In this document: positions 25,274 to 33,518 of the stretch, piece by piece
Layout: each line of letters starts with the position of its first letter
Position numbering within the stretch: the stretch's first letter is position 1
NCBI GenBank assembly: GCA_045660745.1
Contig: JAZREJ010000027.1
Coordinates: 1 to 56,873, forward strand
Origin: RGIG6353 sp045660745
GTDB taxonomy: Bacteria > Bacillota > Clostridia > Oscillospirales > SIG627
Direction: 5' to 3'
DNA length: 56,873 nucleotides
Made by a program: the position numbers and the translations under genes
The notes under the pieces: model-generated
What the model was told of the DNA's origin: nothing
The model's input: only the letters and a program-made list of their open reading frames with translations
The model's database searches: none

Positions 25274-25807
25274 ATGCATACCGAAAAACAAATTTCATCC
25301 GAGCTTAAATACAAGGGACATATAATAAACGTCTTCAGCGACACAGTTGAGCTTGAAAACGGGAAAAGCGCTCACAGAGACGTCGTGAGGCACAAGGGGG
25401 CTGTTTGTGTAGCGCCTCTTACCGATAAAGGGGAATTCCTTTTTGTTCGACAATACAGATATCCCGTATCACGCGAGCTTCTCGAACTGCCCGCAGGCAA
25501 GCTTGACAGTGTGAGCGAAAACCCTCTCGACTGTGCTCACCGCGAGCTTGAAGAGGAAACGGGAATGCGTGCCAAAGAGATGATACATCTGGGTACATAC
25601 GTTGCCTCCCCCGGCTTTTGCGACGAAAAAATTGAAATGTATCTTGCAAGAGGTCTTTATTCGGGTGTTGCGAATCCTGACGAAGACGAATTTCTCGACG
25701 TTTTGTCAATCCCCGTAAAGGATGCCATCGACATGGTTATGGAGAATAAGATAGTGGACGGAAAGACTCAACTTCTTATTTTGAAAGCCGCAAAATTCAT
25801 AGACTGA
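25274..25807 (+). CDS. Nudix hydrolase, ADP-ribose pyrophosphatase type
   Basis: A 177-residue protein with a full Nudix box, GKLDSVSENPLDCAHRELEEETGM (residues ~75-98), preceded by FVRQYRYPVSRELLELPAGKLD as in ADP-ribose pyrophosphatases of the NudF type. It hydrolyses ADP-ribose or a related dinucleotide in the cytoplasm. The gene begins six bases after the dGTPase stop. There is no clear ribosome binding site before ATG 25274 (TTTTAAAATATT), so it probably depends on coupling to the upstream gene. Confidence 0.9.
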   Translation: MHTEKQISSELKYKGHIINVFSDTVELENGKSAHRDVVRHKGAVCVAPLTDKGEFLFVRQYRYPVSRELLELPAGKLDSVSENPLDCAHRELEEETGMRAKEMIHLGTYVASPGFCDEKIEMYLARGLYSGVANPDEDEFLDVLSIPVKDAIDMVMENKIVDGKTQLLILKAAKFID

Positions 25808-25809
25808 CA

Positions 25810-25848
25810 AAAAATCCGTTAAACGGCAGAACCGTTTAACGGATTTTT
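25810..25848. terminator. Bidirectional intrinsic terminator
   Basis: 17-bp perfect stem AAAAATCCGTTAAACGG (25810-25826) / CCGTTTAACGGATTTTT (25832-25848), loop CAGAA. It separates the convergent Nudix and thioesterase genes and touches the thioesterase stop codon. Confidence 0.9.
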
Positions 25849-26567
25849 CACTTAGAAATTTTTATTTTTGCATTGAAGCAGTTCTTTTCTGTGTCAAGGT
25901 TGAAAGCTTCAAAATCATAGCCTTCAGCGTTTTTGACAAATTTTATCGACAGAGTGTCTCCAAGCTTTGCCTCAGAGAGAAAATCGACAGATACCTCTCG
26001 GATAAGCTCACCCTCCGAAAGACCTCCTATCGCATCAAGGCAAATATCGGTATAACGGGTATTGTTCATGTGACGGTTTTCGTCAATATCAAAGAATACC
26101 ACCTTGTATAAGTATTCGTTTTCAAAAGGCTTATCAAACACGCATTTTTTGATATCGGTAAACGAGCACAAAGCCTCATTTGAAGTAAAGTATTCAGCGT
26201 ACACCGAAGGACGGCAGATTCTTCTTGAATCAATATCAATAAGTGCCCATTGGGATGACGCCTCGGCAACAAGCTCTGTGCCGCGCAAAACGCTGTAGTC
26301 ACGAGTGAATACCGCACCTTTTATACCTCTTGACGAGGTTTTTATAACGATTTCGTCATATCTTTTAATGGGTTTATAAAAAACGCTCTTCATTCTCGTT
26401 ATTACAAAAACGCATTTTTTCTCACGGGTATCGTTATAAGTAAGACCAAGAGAATCAAGATGTTCTCCCGCAATCTGCTGAAAGTATCTGGAGAGCGCGG
26501 AAGGTCTGATGATGCTGTCAGTCATAACGTCGTAGCTTACAACGGGAATTTGCCTTTCAATAGACAT
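25848..26567 (-). CDS. Acyl-ACP thioesterase family protein
   Basis: A 239-residue double-hotdog protein of the bacterial acyl-ACP thioesterase family, which releases fatty acids from acyl carrier protein. The N-terminal hotdog has the helix SALSRYFQQIAGEHLDSLGL and VITRMKSVFYKPIKRYDEIVIKT. The C-terminal part has the catalytic region DIDENRHMNNTRYTDICLDAIG, with the family's NxHxNN-type signature. AGGTG precedes the ATG. It stands alone, and the role in lipid supply is inferred from the family. Confidence 0.85.
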   Translation of the reverse strand: MSIERQIPVVSYDVMTDSIIRPSALSRYFQQIAGEHLDSLGLTYNDTREKKCVFVITRMKSVFYKPIKRYDEIVIKTSSRGIKGAVFTRDYSVLRGTELVAEASSQWALIDIDSRRICRPSVYAEYFTSNEALCSFTDIKKCVFDKPFENEYLYKVVFFDIDENRHMNNTRYTDICLDAIGGLSEGELIREVSVDFLSEAKLGDTLSIKFVKNAEGYDFEAFNLDTEKNCFNAKIKISK

Positions 26568-26645
26568 CTTATCACCTCACCGCAAATAATATTAGCACTT
26601 GACGAGAAAAAAGTAAAGCGGTAATTGTAAACATTTTAAAACCCG

Positions 26646-26674
26646 TTGACAAACGTTTTTTATAAATGTATAAT
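26646..26674 (+). promoter_or_regulatory. Consensus sigma-A promoter of the cysK-FTR-thioredoxin operon
   Basis: TTGACA (26646-26651), 17-base spacer, TATAAT (26669-26674): a full consensus, 20 bases before the cysK start codon. Transcription would begin about 26681, within or next to AAGGAG, so the leader is extremely short. No operator is visible. Confidence 0.85.
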
Positions 26675-26694
26675 TCTCATAAGGAGTGATAACT

Positions 26695-27615
26695 ATGGAA
26701 AGAATATATAACGGTCTTGATTCTCTTATAGGAAATACGCCTCTTTTAGAGCTTAAAGCCTTTGAAAAGGATGTACGAATACTTGCAAAGCTTGAGCTTT
26801 TCAATCCTGCGGGCTCGGCAAAGGACAGAGTTGCGCTTGAAATGATAAACGACGCAGAAAGACGCGGAATACTGTCTCAAGATTCGGTAATTATCGAACC
26901 GACAAGCGGCAATACAGGAATCGGTCTTTGTGCGATTTGTGCCAAGAGAGGCTATCGATCAATTATCGTTATGCCCGACACAATGAGCCGAGAGCGAATA
27001 ATGCTGATGCGTGCATACGGTGCTGAGGTAGTGCTTACAGACGGCAAGCTCGGAATGGCGGGAGCCATTGCAAAAGCAGAAGAGCTTGCAGAAAATATAC
27101 CGTCAAGCTTCATTCCTTCGCAGTTTTCAAACCCCGCAAATCCTGCCGCACACTTCAAGACAACAGGTGTTGAAATATGGAACGATACCGACGGTGGCGT
27201 TGACCTTTTCGTTGCGGGCATCGGTACAGGCGGAACGGTTACGGGTGTTGGAGCCTATCTTAAGAGTCAAAATCAAAAAATCAAAATAGTGGGCGCTGAG
27301 CCTTTATCCTCCCCTTTCCTTACAAAGGGCGAAAAAGGAGCGCACGCAATACAGGGCATCGGCGCGGGCTTTAAGCCCGAAATTTTAAATCTTGAGATAC
27401 TTGACGATATAGTTACGGTTTCAAACGAAGAAGCGCTTGATACTTGCCGTGAAATTGCAAAGCGTGAAGGTATAATTGTGGGCATATCATCGGGATGTGC
27501 GCTTGCGGCTGTCTTGAAGTATTTAGAGGGACATAAGGGCGAACATAAAACCGCAGTTGTGCTTTTCCCCGACACGGGCGAGAGATATTTATCAAGCGGT
27601 GTTTTTGAGGTGTAA
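26695..27615 (+). CDS. cysK: Cysteine synthase (O-acetylserine sulfhydrylase)
   Basis: A 306-residue PLP enzyme that makes L-cysteine from O-acetylserine and sulfide. YNGLDSLIGNTPLLEL opens the protein. The PLP lysine is in NPAGSAKDRVALEMI near residue 42, PTSGNTGIGL near 70 is the substrate loop, and GIGTGGTVTGVG near 175 is the phosphate loop. ATG at 26695 follows AAGGAG by eight bases. It leads a three-gene operon with a ferredoxin-thioredoxin reductase-like protein and a thioredoxin, which suggests redox control or thiol supply coupled to cysteine synthesis. Confidence 0.93.
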   Translation: MERIYNGLDSLIGNTPLLELKAFEKDVRILAKLELFNPAGSAKDRVALEMINDAERRGILSQDSVIIEPTSGNTGIGLCAICAKRGYRSIIVMPDTMSRERIMLMRAYGAEVVLTDGKLGMAGAIAKAEELAENIPSSFIPSQFSNPANPAAHFKTTGVEIWNDTDGGVDLFVAGIGTGGTVTGVGAYLKSQNQKIKIVGAEPLSSPFLTKGEKGAHAIQGIGAGFKPEILNLEILDDIVTVSNEEALDTCREIAKREGIIVGISSGCALAAVLKYLEGHKGEHKTAVVLFPDTGERYLSSGVFEV

Positions 27616-27617
27616 AA

Positions 27618-27815
27618 ATGAAAATAAGACTTAACGAAAATGAAGAAATTGTAAAGGTGGTAAAGGAAGGCTTGAAGGAGCGCGGTGGCTACTGCCCTTG
27701 CAGACGCGAAACCAAAGAAGAATACAAATGTATGTGCGAGGAATTCAAGGCGCAGATAGCCGACCCTGAATTTGAAGGCTATTGCCATTGCATGTTATAT
27801 TACAAGGAGAAATAA
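27618..27815 (+). CDS. Ferredoxin-thioredoxin reductase catalytic-type protein
   Basis: A 65-residue protein with the cysteine pattern of the FTR catalytic subunit: CPC (near 26-28), CMC (near 38-40) and CHC (near 56-58), in GGYCPCRRETKEEYKCMCEEFKAQI and FEGYCHC. The family holds a [4Fe-4S] cluster next to a redox disulfide and passes electrons from ferredoxin to thioredoxin. It is shorter than plant or cyanobacterial subunits (~115) and has no variable subunit nearby. GAGGTG at the end of cysK serves as its ribosome site. The next gene, one base after its stop, is the likely partner thioredoxin. Confidence 0.88.
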   Translation: MKIRLNENEEIVKVVKEGLKERGGYCPCRRETKEEYKCMCEEFKAQIADPEFEGYCHCMLYYKEK

Positions 27816-27816
27816 A

Positions 27817-28119
27817 ATGGCTGAAATTATTTTAACAAAAGAAAATTTTGAGGATACCGTAAAAACAAACGATACTGTGCTCGTTGACTTTTGGGCGACC
27901 TGGTGCGGTCCCTGTCGCATGATTGCGCCACATATCGAGAAGATTGCCGAAGAGCATCCAGAAATCACGGTGGGTAAGGTAAACGTTGATGACCACCCAG
28001 AGATTGCGATAAAATTCGGTATTGCAAGCATTCCGACTCTTCTTCTTTTCAAGAACGGGGAGCTTAAAGAGACTCTTATCGGGTATCGCGAAAAGGCTGA
28101 AATTGAAAAATATCTTTAA
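27817..28119 (+). CDS. trxA: Thioredoxin
   Basis: A 100-residue thioredoxin with the active site FWATWCGPCRMIAP (Cys near 28 and 31) and the cis-proline segment ASIPTLLLFKNGE. It reduces protein disulfides in the cytoplasm. The gene starts one base after the FTR-type gene, with AAGGAG ten bases upstream, so it is probably reduced by that protein from ferredoxin rather than by an NADPH-dependent reductase, none of which is present here. Confidence 0.95.
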   Translation: MAEIILTKENFEDTVKTNDTVLVDFWATWCGPCRMIAPHIEKIAEEHPEITVGKVNVDDHPEIAIKFGIASIPTLLLFKNGELKETLIGYREKAEIEKYL

Positions 28120-28153
28120 AAAATTGCCGTCCGCAAAATCGGACGGCAATTTT
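28120..28153. terminator. Bidirectional intrinsic terminator
   Basis: 14-bp perfect stem AAAATTGCCGTCCG (28120-28133) / CGGACGGCAATTTT (28140-28153), loop CAAAAT, ending the cysK operon and facing the convergent lipoprotein gene. Confidence 0.88.
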
Positions 28154-28167
28154 ATTAGGTTATGGCT

Positions 28168-29112
28168 TTAACTTACCTGATAGTCATAAACCTCTTCAAA
28201 ATCACGCAAAAGAATTCTTCCGTTTTCTATCGCAAAGTGCCACGTGGACTCCTTCATAAACACAGGGTCAACACAGTTGTGGTTATATCTTACAGTAAAG
28301 GAGTGCTCGTCACGGGAAATGATTTCGGCTGACTCATAAATGATTTCAACCCACGCATATCCCTTTGCCCCAAGGTAGGGAGCGCGATACAAATCCCCGT
28401 TAACCTCAGTAAGCCACCGCCCTGTATTCTCTACATCATCAAGTGCTTTCCCCGAAAAAGACTCTCTAAGCCTTTCATGATACTCAGATGCACTCATATT
28501 CGTTGCCTTAAGAACACGAATAGGAACCATATCTTTAATAAAAATATCGGTGATGTCCTTACCCGTTATATCATAGAGTCTACCCTCGTAGGATGAAGGA
28601 TAACCCCCATCGCCGATAACGTTTTCGTATCTTAAAGCGGCATTCTCGCCAAGCAGTCTTTCCGCCTTAAAGGTCTCGGTTTCAAGAAACCAGTAATAGT
28701 CATGCTCTCCGTCATAGGAAACGTACTCGGCAACGTAGCAATCATACCCTCCGTCGGGCGTCCAATCGCTTACGAGAAAATACCCTTCCTCTTCCTCTAT
28801 CCCCCAGGCTTTAGGGAAGGAAAAGTCATCCCAAGTAAAGCTATAATATAGGTCAACAAGTGCGTTTGCCTTCTCGATAAGTTGCTCCTCGCTCATAGCT
28901 AAAAGACCCGTATCTGTGGGGTGCTTTTGGTGTTCGAGGCTTCCGCACTCATGACAGTATTTATGTTCTATTGCACCGTCAAAATCCCCGTTTTCAAATG
29001 CGGTGACGCCTTCGGCATTATAGTTCTTTTTTTCTTTCTTTTCTCCCTTTGAACAGGAAAGGGCGGTCAAAAGAAGAATAGCTGTCATTATGAGTAAGAA
29101 GATTTTTTTCAT
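28168..29112 (-). CDS. Predicted lipoprotein of unknown function
   Basis: A 314-residue protein with a lipoprotein signal peptide: KK near the start, a hydrophobic stretch and the lipobox ALSC with the acylated Cys at about residue 20. After a charged linker comes a KYCHECGSLEHQKHP segment that could bind a metal, then a largely beta-rich, acidic domain (DWTPDGGYDCYVAEYVSYDGEHDYYWF; RYNHNCVDPVFMKESTWHFAIENGRILLRDFEEVYDYQ). I do not recognise the family. AAGGAGC precedes ATG 29112; the frame continuing upstream to 29277 is not supported. It would be anchored on the outer face of the cell membrane. Confidence 0.75.
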   Translation of the reverse strand: MKKIFLLIMTAILLLTALSCSKGEKKEKKNYNAEGVTAFENGDFDGAIEHKYCHECGSLEHQKHPTDTGLLAMSEEQLIEKANALVDLYYSFTWDDFSFPKAWGIEEEEGYFLVSDWTPDGGYDCYVAEYVSYDGEHDYYWFLETETFKAERLLGENAALRYENVIGDGGYPSSYEGRLYDITGKDITDIFIKDMVPIRVLKATNMSASEYHERLRESFSGKALDDVENTGRWLTEVNGDLYRAPYLGAKGYAWVEIIYESAEIISRDEHSFTVRYNHNCVDPVFMKESTWHFAIENGRILLRDFEEVYDYQVS

Positions 29113-29218
29113 TTTCAAGCTCCTTAAGAGATTTATAATATGAGTATAATATAACAGGGGCGAAAATGCAAGTTTTTTAATAATTATCAAATAGTTGAAA
29201 AAATATATTACGTATATA

Positions 29219-29247
29219 TTGACAATAATTTTAATTTGTGATACAGT
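29219..29247 (+). promoter_or_regulatory. Promoter of the C26 peptidase-like gene
   Basis: TTGACA (29219-29224), 17-base spacer, TACAGT (29242-29247), with an extended TGA before the -10, 32 bases ahead of the start codon. Confidence 0.6.
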
Positions 29248-29278
29248 TTTCATATCAACAAAAAAAGAGGCACACAAA

Positions 29279-29971
29279 ATGAATATTGCAACAACTCTCA
29301 GATATACAAATCTCGGTGACCGTTGGTGGCCCCAAAGATATTACATCATGCACGATTATCAAATAATGGCAGAAAAGCTTGGATTCGGTATGGTCGCAAT
29401 AATGAATGACTGTGACATTGAAAACGTGTGTGAGCGTTGTGACGGACTTATCATCCCCGGAAGCGGAATGGATATCAATCCGAAATACTACGGGGGAGAT
29501 GACATTCCGCCGAAGGTTGACGAATATGCGCTCGATGCGGCTCTGATTAAATATTTTTACGAACACGGCAAACCGATTTTCGGTGTCTGCGGAGGTCATC
29601 AGGAGCTTAACGTGTATTTCGGAGGATCGATACGCCGAATGCCTGACCCTATTGCTCACCAGAACAACGACGTTCTCCGTCACGAGGTGGAAATCAAGGA
29701 GGGCAGCTTTGTATGGGACGTATTCAAGCGTGACAGAGCCGTTGTAAACTGCTTCCACGGATGGGAGCTTGACAGACTTGCCCCCTGCTTCGACGTTGTG
29801 GCGAAAACAAAGGACGGAGTTGCGGAAGCGATAGAATGGCGTGAGAAGCACATATTTGCAACCCAATGGCACCCCGAAAGAAGCTTCCACGATGATTGGG
29901 AAAATGTAATTGAAAACGAATTTTTTGTAAATTTCATAAACCTTTGCCGAAAGGTCAAGGAAGGAAAATAA
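29279..29971 (+). CDS. Gamma-glutamyl hydrolase family (peptidase C26) protein
   Basis: A 230-residue class I glutamine amidotransferase-like protein. The nucleophile elbow is FGVCGGHQELNVYFGG (Cys near residue 106), and the His-Glu pair is in ATQWHPERSFHDD near 200. Relatives include PuuD, which hydrolyses gamma-glutamyl-GABA. AGAGG lies eight bases before the ATG. No polyamine genes are nearby, so the substrate is open. It stands alone between a promoter and a terminator. Confidence 0.85.
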   Translation: MNIATTLRYTNLGDRWWPQRYYIMHDYQIMAEKLGFGMVAIMNDCDIENVCERCDGLIIPGSGMDINPKYYGGDDIPPKVDEYALDAALIKYFYEHGKPIFGVCGGHQELNVYFGGSIRRMPDPIAHQNNDVLRHEVEIKEGSFVWDVFKRDRAVVNCFHGWELDRLAPCFDVVAKTKDGVAEAIEWREKHIFATQWHPERSFHDDWENVIENEFFVNFINLCRKVKEGK

Positions 29972-29973
29972 CA

Positions 29974-30002
29974 AAAAGCCGCACCGAATGGGTGCGGCTT
30001 TT
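29974..30002. terminator. Bidirectional intrinsic terminator
   Basis: 12-bp stem AAAAGCCGCACC (29974-29985) / GGTGCGGCTTTT (29991-30002), loop GAATG, between the convergent C26 peptidase and VTT-domain genes. Confidence 0.85.
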
Positions 30003-30003
30003 A

Positions 30004-30675
30004 TCAATCCTGTTTTTTATGCTTTAACTCAAAATATCTGTATCCGAAATATCCAATCGCCCAGGCAAGGAAAATAGAAGCATAGGCTATCACAAGTATC
30101 ATATAATTTTGCTCTGCAAAGGCACTGCCCGCATAAGTCGAGGTTATTACCGACGGGATTCTCGCAACAAGTGTTAAAGGGATAAACTCACGCAGCCTCA
30201 TAGACGTAAATGGCACAACATAGCATAAAACGTCCTTGGGAGTACCCGGTATAAAGAAAAGCAAGAAAACGATAACACGAAGCTTTTTTTCATCATTCAG
30301 AAACTTTAGTTTTTCAAACGCACGGCTTCCGGCAAAGCTATCAACAAAATCACGCCCGAAAAACTTTACCGCACCGAATACTATCATCTGTCCAATCGCA
30401 ACGCCTGCAAGACACAGGAAAAGTCCTCCGACACAGCCATAAAGGCTTCCCGCAAAAAACTCCACAAACTCTCCCGGTATAAGCGCCACCACTATCTGAA
30501 ACACCTGAACGAAAAACATTATGACAATTCCGGGTGCCTCAAAGCCTTCGACAAACGCCTTAAACGCCTCGGGCTCCTTTATTGATTTTATAAACGGAAC
30601 AGTCATCAGGGTAATGGCAACCATTCCGACAATGAATATTGCAAAAGCTATCAATCTGAACGTTTTCTTCTTCAT
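30004..30675 (-). CDS. VTT/TVP38-TMEM64 family membrane protein
   Basis: A 223-residue integral membrane protein of the VTT (formerly SNARE-associated) family, related to DedA proteins, which are implicated in lipid flipping. There are about five hydrophobic segments. The family motif region is VVALIPGEFVEFFAGSLYGCVGG, and FIPGTPKDVLCYVVPFTSMRLREFIPLTLVARIPSVI is the second conserved re-entrant stretch. The ATG at 30675 has AGGTG upstream. No functional neighbour is apparent. Confidence 0.88.
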   Translation of the reverse strand: MKKKTFRLIAFAIFIVGMVAITLMTVPFIKSIKEPEAFKAFVEGFEAPGIVIMFFVQVFQIVVALIPGEFVEFFAGSLYGCVGGLFLCLAGVAIGQMIVFGAVKFFGRDFVDSFAGSRAFEKLKFLNDEKKLRVIVFLLFFIPGTPKDVLCYVVPFTSMRLREFIPLTLVARIPSVITSTYAGSAFAEQNYMILVIAYASIFLAWAIGYFGYRYFELKHKKQD

Positions 30676-30746
30676 TTTACACCTCATGTTTTTTTATTAT
30701 ACACTAAGGTGCGATTTTTTTCAATACGATAGAATCAAAAAAAGCA

Positions 30747-30773
30747 AAAAGGTGTCGAAAAATGACACCTTTT
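30747..30773 (-). terminator. Intrinsic terminator of the GH29 pair
   Basis: AAAAGGTGTC (30747-30756) pairs with GACACCTTTT (30764-30773), loop GAAAAAT, just past the fucosidase stop on the minus strand and followed there by a T-rich run. Confidence 0.75.
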
Positions 30774-30779
30774 CAGCCT

Positions 30780-32075
30780 TTATTTAAGAATAATTTCGAT
30801 AACGGGAGAGATTCCTGTAGGCGGTATTGTCGGAAGTGTAAATGCGACAGTACCCTTTTCGGCATCCTCCTTGTATTTTATCTCACTTCCGTCGGACAAG
30901 AATTGAACGTATGCTATCTTGCCTGCAAGATTATCCATTTCAAGAGATGCGAAGGGGTATGACTGCATATGGATGTAAAGACGCTTTTCATCAACGCTCT
31001 GAGTGAGTACGGTTCCTTCGGGTGCCTTAAATTCAGGCTCCGCCATTGTACAGCCGTAAATCGAACGAGAGTTGACCTTCATCCACTCCCCGTAAGCGTT
31101 AAGTGCTTTTACTGCTCTGTGGTCGAAATATCCGCGCGAGCAAGGACCGACGTTCATAATGAGATTTCCGCCGTAAGCAACTGTTGACACAAGAAGGTCA
31201 ATAAGCATCTTATCACTCTTCCAGGTCATCTCATCTCTGTGATATCCCCATGAGCCCGAGAACGTGTGGCAGGCTTCCCATACAAGAAGCTCTCCTTTAT
31301 CGTTAGTTCTCCACTCGGTAGGTTTCTTCTGCTCGGGAGTCCATACGTCCTGATCGATATCCGTTCTGTTATTGATGATGATTTCGGGCTGATAGCGACG
31401 GCATACCGCAAGAAGCTTTTCGGATTCCCAAAGTTCACGGCTCTTTCCACCGTCATACTGCATCCAAGGCTTATAATTTGCGGGAGCGTGCTCCTTCTTG
31501 ATTGTGTAGTCAAACCAAATAATATCTATTTTTCCGTAATTTGTAAGAAGCTCCTCAACCTGATTTCTCATATACTCGGCATACTTCTTCATATCACGTC
31601 CCTTATCCTTTTCCTCCGCCCAAGGATAGTTTCTGTGAGGATGGGCAACGTCCATAGGATAATCCTCATGATGCCAATCGAGGAGTGAATAATAAAAGCC
31701 TATCTTGATACCTTCAGCGCGGAATGCTTCAACGTATTCTTTTACAAGGTCGCGACCGAAGGGGGTATTGGTAATCTTAAAATCAGTATACTTTGAATCA
31801 AAAAGGCAGAAGCCCTCGTGATGCTTGGTAGTGAGAATAACGTATTTCATGCCTGCCTTTTTAGCGTATGCCGCCCATTCCTTAGCATCAAAAAGATCGG
31901 GGTTGAAGTTATCAAAATATCTGCGATATTTTTCCTCTGTGATGGATTCATAATTCATAATCCACTCGTGGCGTGCCGCCATGGAATAAAGTCCAAAGTG
32001 TATGAACATACCAAAACGGTCATGTGTAAACCATTCTGTATTTCCGGGGGTTTTAACTGTTTTGTAGCTTGACAT
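30780..32075 (-). CDS. Alpha-L-fucosidase (GH29), copy 2
   Basis: A 431-residue GH29 enzyme that releases alpha-linked L-fucose. Family segments are WFTHDRFGMFIHFGLYSMAARHEW at the start, YVILTTKHHEGFCLFDSKYTDF near 80, and IDIIWFDYT near 195, whose Asp is the expected nucleophile. WEACHTFSGSWGYHRDE follows. It lacks a signal peptide, so it acts on imported oligosaccharides. It is a close tandem duplicate of the gene upstream, with 14 bases between them and a GGAG site before the ATG. Confidence 0.92.
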   Translation of the reverse strand: MSSYKTVKTPGNTEWFTHDRFGMFIHFGLYSMAARHEWIMNYESITEEKYRRYFDNFNPDLFDAKEWAAYAKKAGMKYVILTTKHHEGFCLFDSKYTDFKITNTPFGRDLVKEYVEAFRAEGIKIGFYYSLLDWHHEDYPMDVAHPHRNYPWAEEKDKGRDMKKYAEYMRNQVEELLTNYGKIDIIWFDYTIKKEHAPANYKPWMQYDGGKSRELWESEKLLAVCRRYQPEIIINNRTDIDQDVWTPEQKKPTEWRTNDKGELLVWEACHTFSGSWGYHRDEMTWKSDKMLIDLLVSTVAYGGNLIMNVGPCSRGYFDHRAVKALNAYGEWMKVNSRSIYGCTMAEPEFKAPEGTVLTQSVDEKRLYIHMQSYPFASLEMDNLAGKIAYVQFLSDGSEIKYKEDAEKGTVAFTLPTIPPTGISPVIEIILK

Positions 32076-32089
32076 GATGATTTATCTCC

Positions 32090-33385
32090 TTATTTCAAAA
32101 TTATTTCTATAACCGGTGAAATTCCGACAGGCGGTACTGTGGGAAGTGTGAAAGTTACTTTTCCTTTTTCTGCGTCTTCCTTATACTTTATCTCGCTTCC
32201 GTCCGAAAGGAACTGTGCATAAGAGATTTTCCCTGCGAGGTTTTCTGTTTCAAGAGTTCCAAACGGATAGGTCTGCATGTGGATATAAAGGCGCTTCCCG
32301 TCAACGCTCTGGGTGAGCACCGTGCCGTCGGGTGCCTTAAATTCAGGCTCTGCCATTGTACAGCCGTAGATGGAGCGCGAATTATACTTCATCCACTCGC
32401 CGTAAGCATTGAGTGAATCAACGGCTCTGTAGTCAAAGTAGCCGCGAGAGGTGGGACCCACGTTCATAATAAGATTTCCTCCGTAGGAAACGGTTGAAAC
32501 AAGAAGGTCAACAAGCATCTTATCACTCTTCCAGGTCATCTCATCTCTGTGATATCCCCATGAGCCCGAGAAGGTGTGACAAGCCTCCCACACGAGAAGG
32601 TTGCCGTTTTCATCCCTTCTCCACTCGGTGGGTCTTCTCTGCTCGGGAGTCCACACGTCCTGAGGTACCTGAAGTCTGTTGTTAATAATAATATCGGGCT
32701 GATGGCGACGACATGTCTCAATGAGCTTTTCCGCCTCCCATTCGTCCTTACCTTTGTTTCCTCCAAACTGCATCCAGTCCTTATAGCGGGGACTGTCCTT
32801 ACCCCAGGTTATTGAAAAGTCAAACCAAATGATATCTATTTTGCCGTAATTTGTAAGAAGCTCCTCAACCTGATTTCTCATATACTCGGCATACTTCTTC
32901 ATATCACGCCCCTTATCCTTTTCCGCCGCCCAAGGATAGTTTGTGTGAGGATGAGAAACGTCCATAGGATAATCCTCATGATGCCAATCGAGGAGTGAAT
33001 AATAGAAGCCTATCTTGATTCCCTCCGCCCTGAATGCGTCAACGTACTCACGAACGATGTCGCGTCCGAAGGGCGTGTTTGTTGATTTGAAATCAGTATA
33101 TTTCGAATCAAAAAGGCAAAAGCCCTCATGGTGCTTGGTAGTGAGTATGACATACTTCATACCTGCTTTCTTTGCATATGCCGCCCATTCCTTTGCATCG
33201 AAAAGGTCGGGATTGAAATTTTCAAAATATCTCCTGTAGTTTTCCTCCGAGATAGATTCATAATTCATTATCCATTCATGCCTTGCAGGAAGTGCGTAAA
33301 GTCCAAAATGGATAAACATACCAAATCGGTCGTGTGTGAACCATTCTGTATTTCCGGGTGTTTTGAGTGTTTTGTAGCTTGACAT
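32090..33385 (-). CDS. Alpha-L-fucosidase (GH29), copy 1
   Basis: A 431-residue GH29 fucosidase, nearly collinear with its neighbour, with LPARHEWIMNYES, YVILTTKHHEGFCLF, IDIIWFDFS (nucleophile Asp near 195) and WEACHTFSGSWGYHRDE. It differs mainly around residues 196-235. Start at 33385, where AAGGAGG precedes ATG by five bases, rather than the upstream ATG at 33418. The divergent AraC gene 133 bases away probably regulates the pair. The released fucose can feed the fucose isomerase encoded at 7925-9757. Confidence 0.93.
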   Translation of the reverse strand: MSSYKTLKTPGNTEWFTHDRFGMFIHFGLYALPARHEWIMNYESISEENYRRYFENFNPDLFDAKEWAAYAKKAGMKYVILTTKHHEGFCLFDSKYTDFKSTNTPFGRDIVREYVDAFRAEGIKIGFYYSLLDWHHEDYPMDVSHPHTNYPWAAEKDKGRDMKKYAEYMRNQVEELLTNYGKIDIIWFDFSITWGKDSPRYKDWMQFGGNKGKDEWEAEKLIETCRRHQPDIIINNRLQVPQDVWTPEQRRPTEWRRDENGNLLVWEACHTFSGSWGYHRDEMTWKSDKMLVDLLVSTVSYGGNLIMNVGPTSRGYFDYRAVDSLNAYGEWMKYNSRSIYGCTMAEPEFKAPDGTVLTQSVDGKRLYIHMQTYPFGTLETENLAGKISYAQFLSDGSEIKYKEDAEKGKVTFTLPTVPPVGISPVIEIILK

Positions 33386-33442
33386 AGGTTCCTCCTTTTT
33401 GAAGTCTGAAATATTCATTTTTCATAAGTATTTAATTTTTTC

Positions 33443-33476
33443 TTGACTTTATAAAAATTTTATCATATAATGGCAA
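33443..33476. promoter_or_regulatory. Interlocked divergent promoters of the GH29 operon and its AraC regulator
   Basis: Plus strand: TTGACT (33443-33448), 17 bases, TATAAT (33466-33471), for the AraC gene. Minus strand: TTGCCA (33476-33471), 17 bases, TATAAA (33453-33448), for the fucosidases. The two sets overlap so fully that both cannot be used by polymerase at once, so one regulator could switch between them. Confidence 0.7.
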
Positions 33477-33518
33477 AAAAGCAATGTGGATTTTAGTATA
33501 AAACATGGAGTTTTCGTT

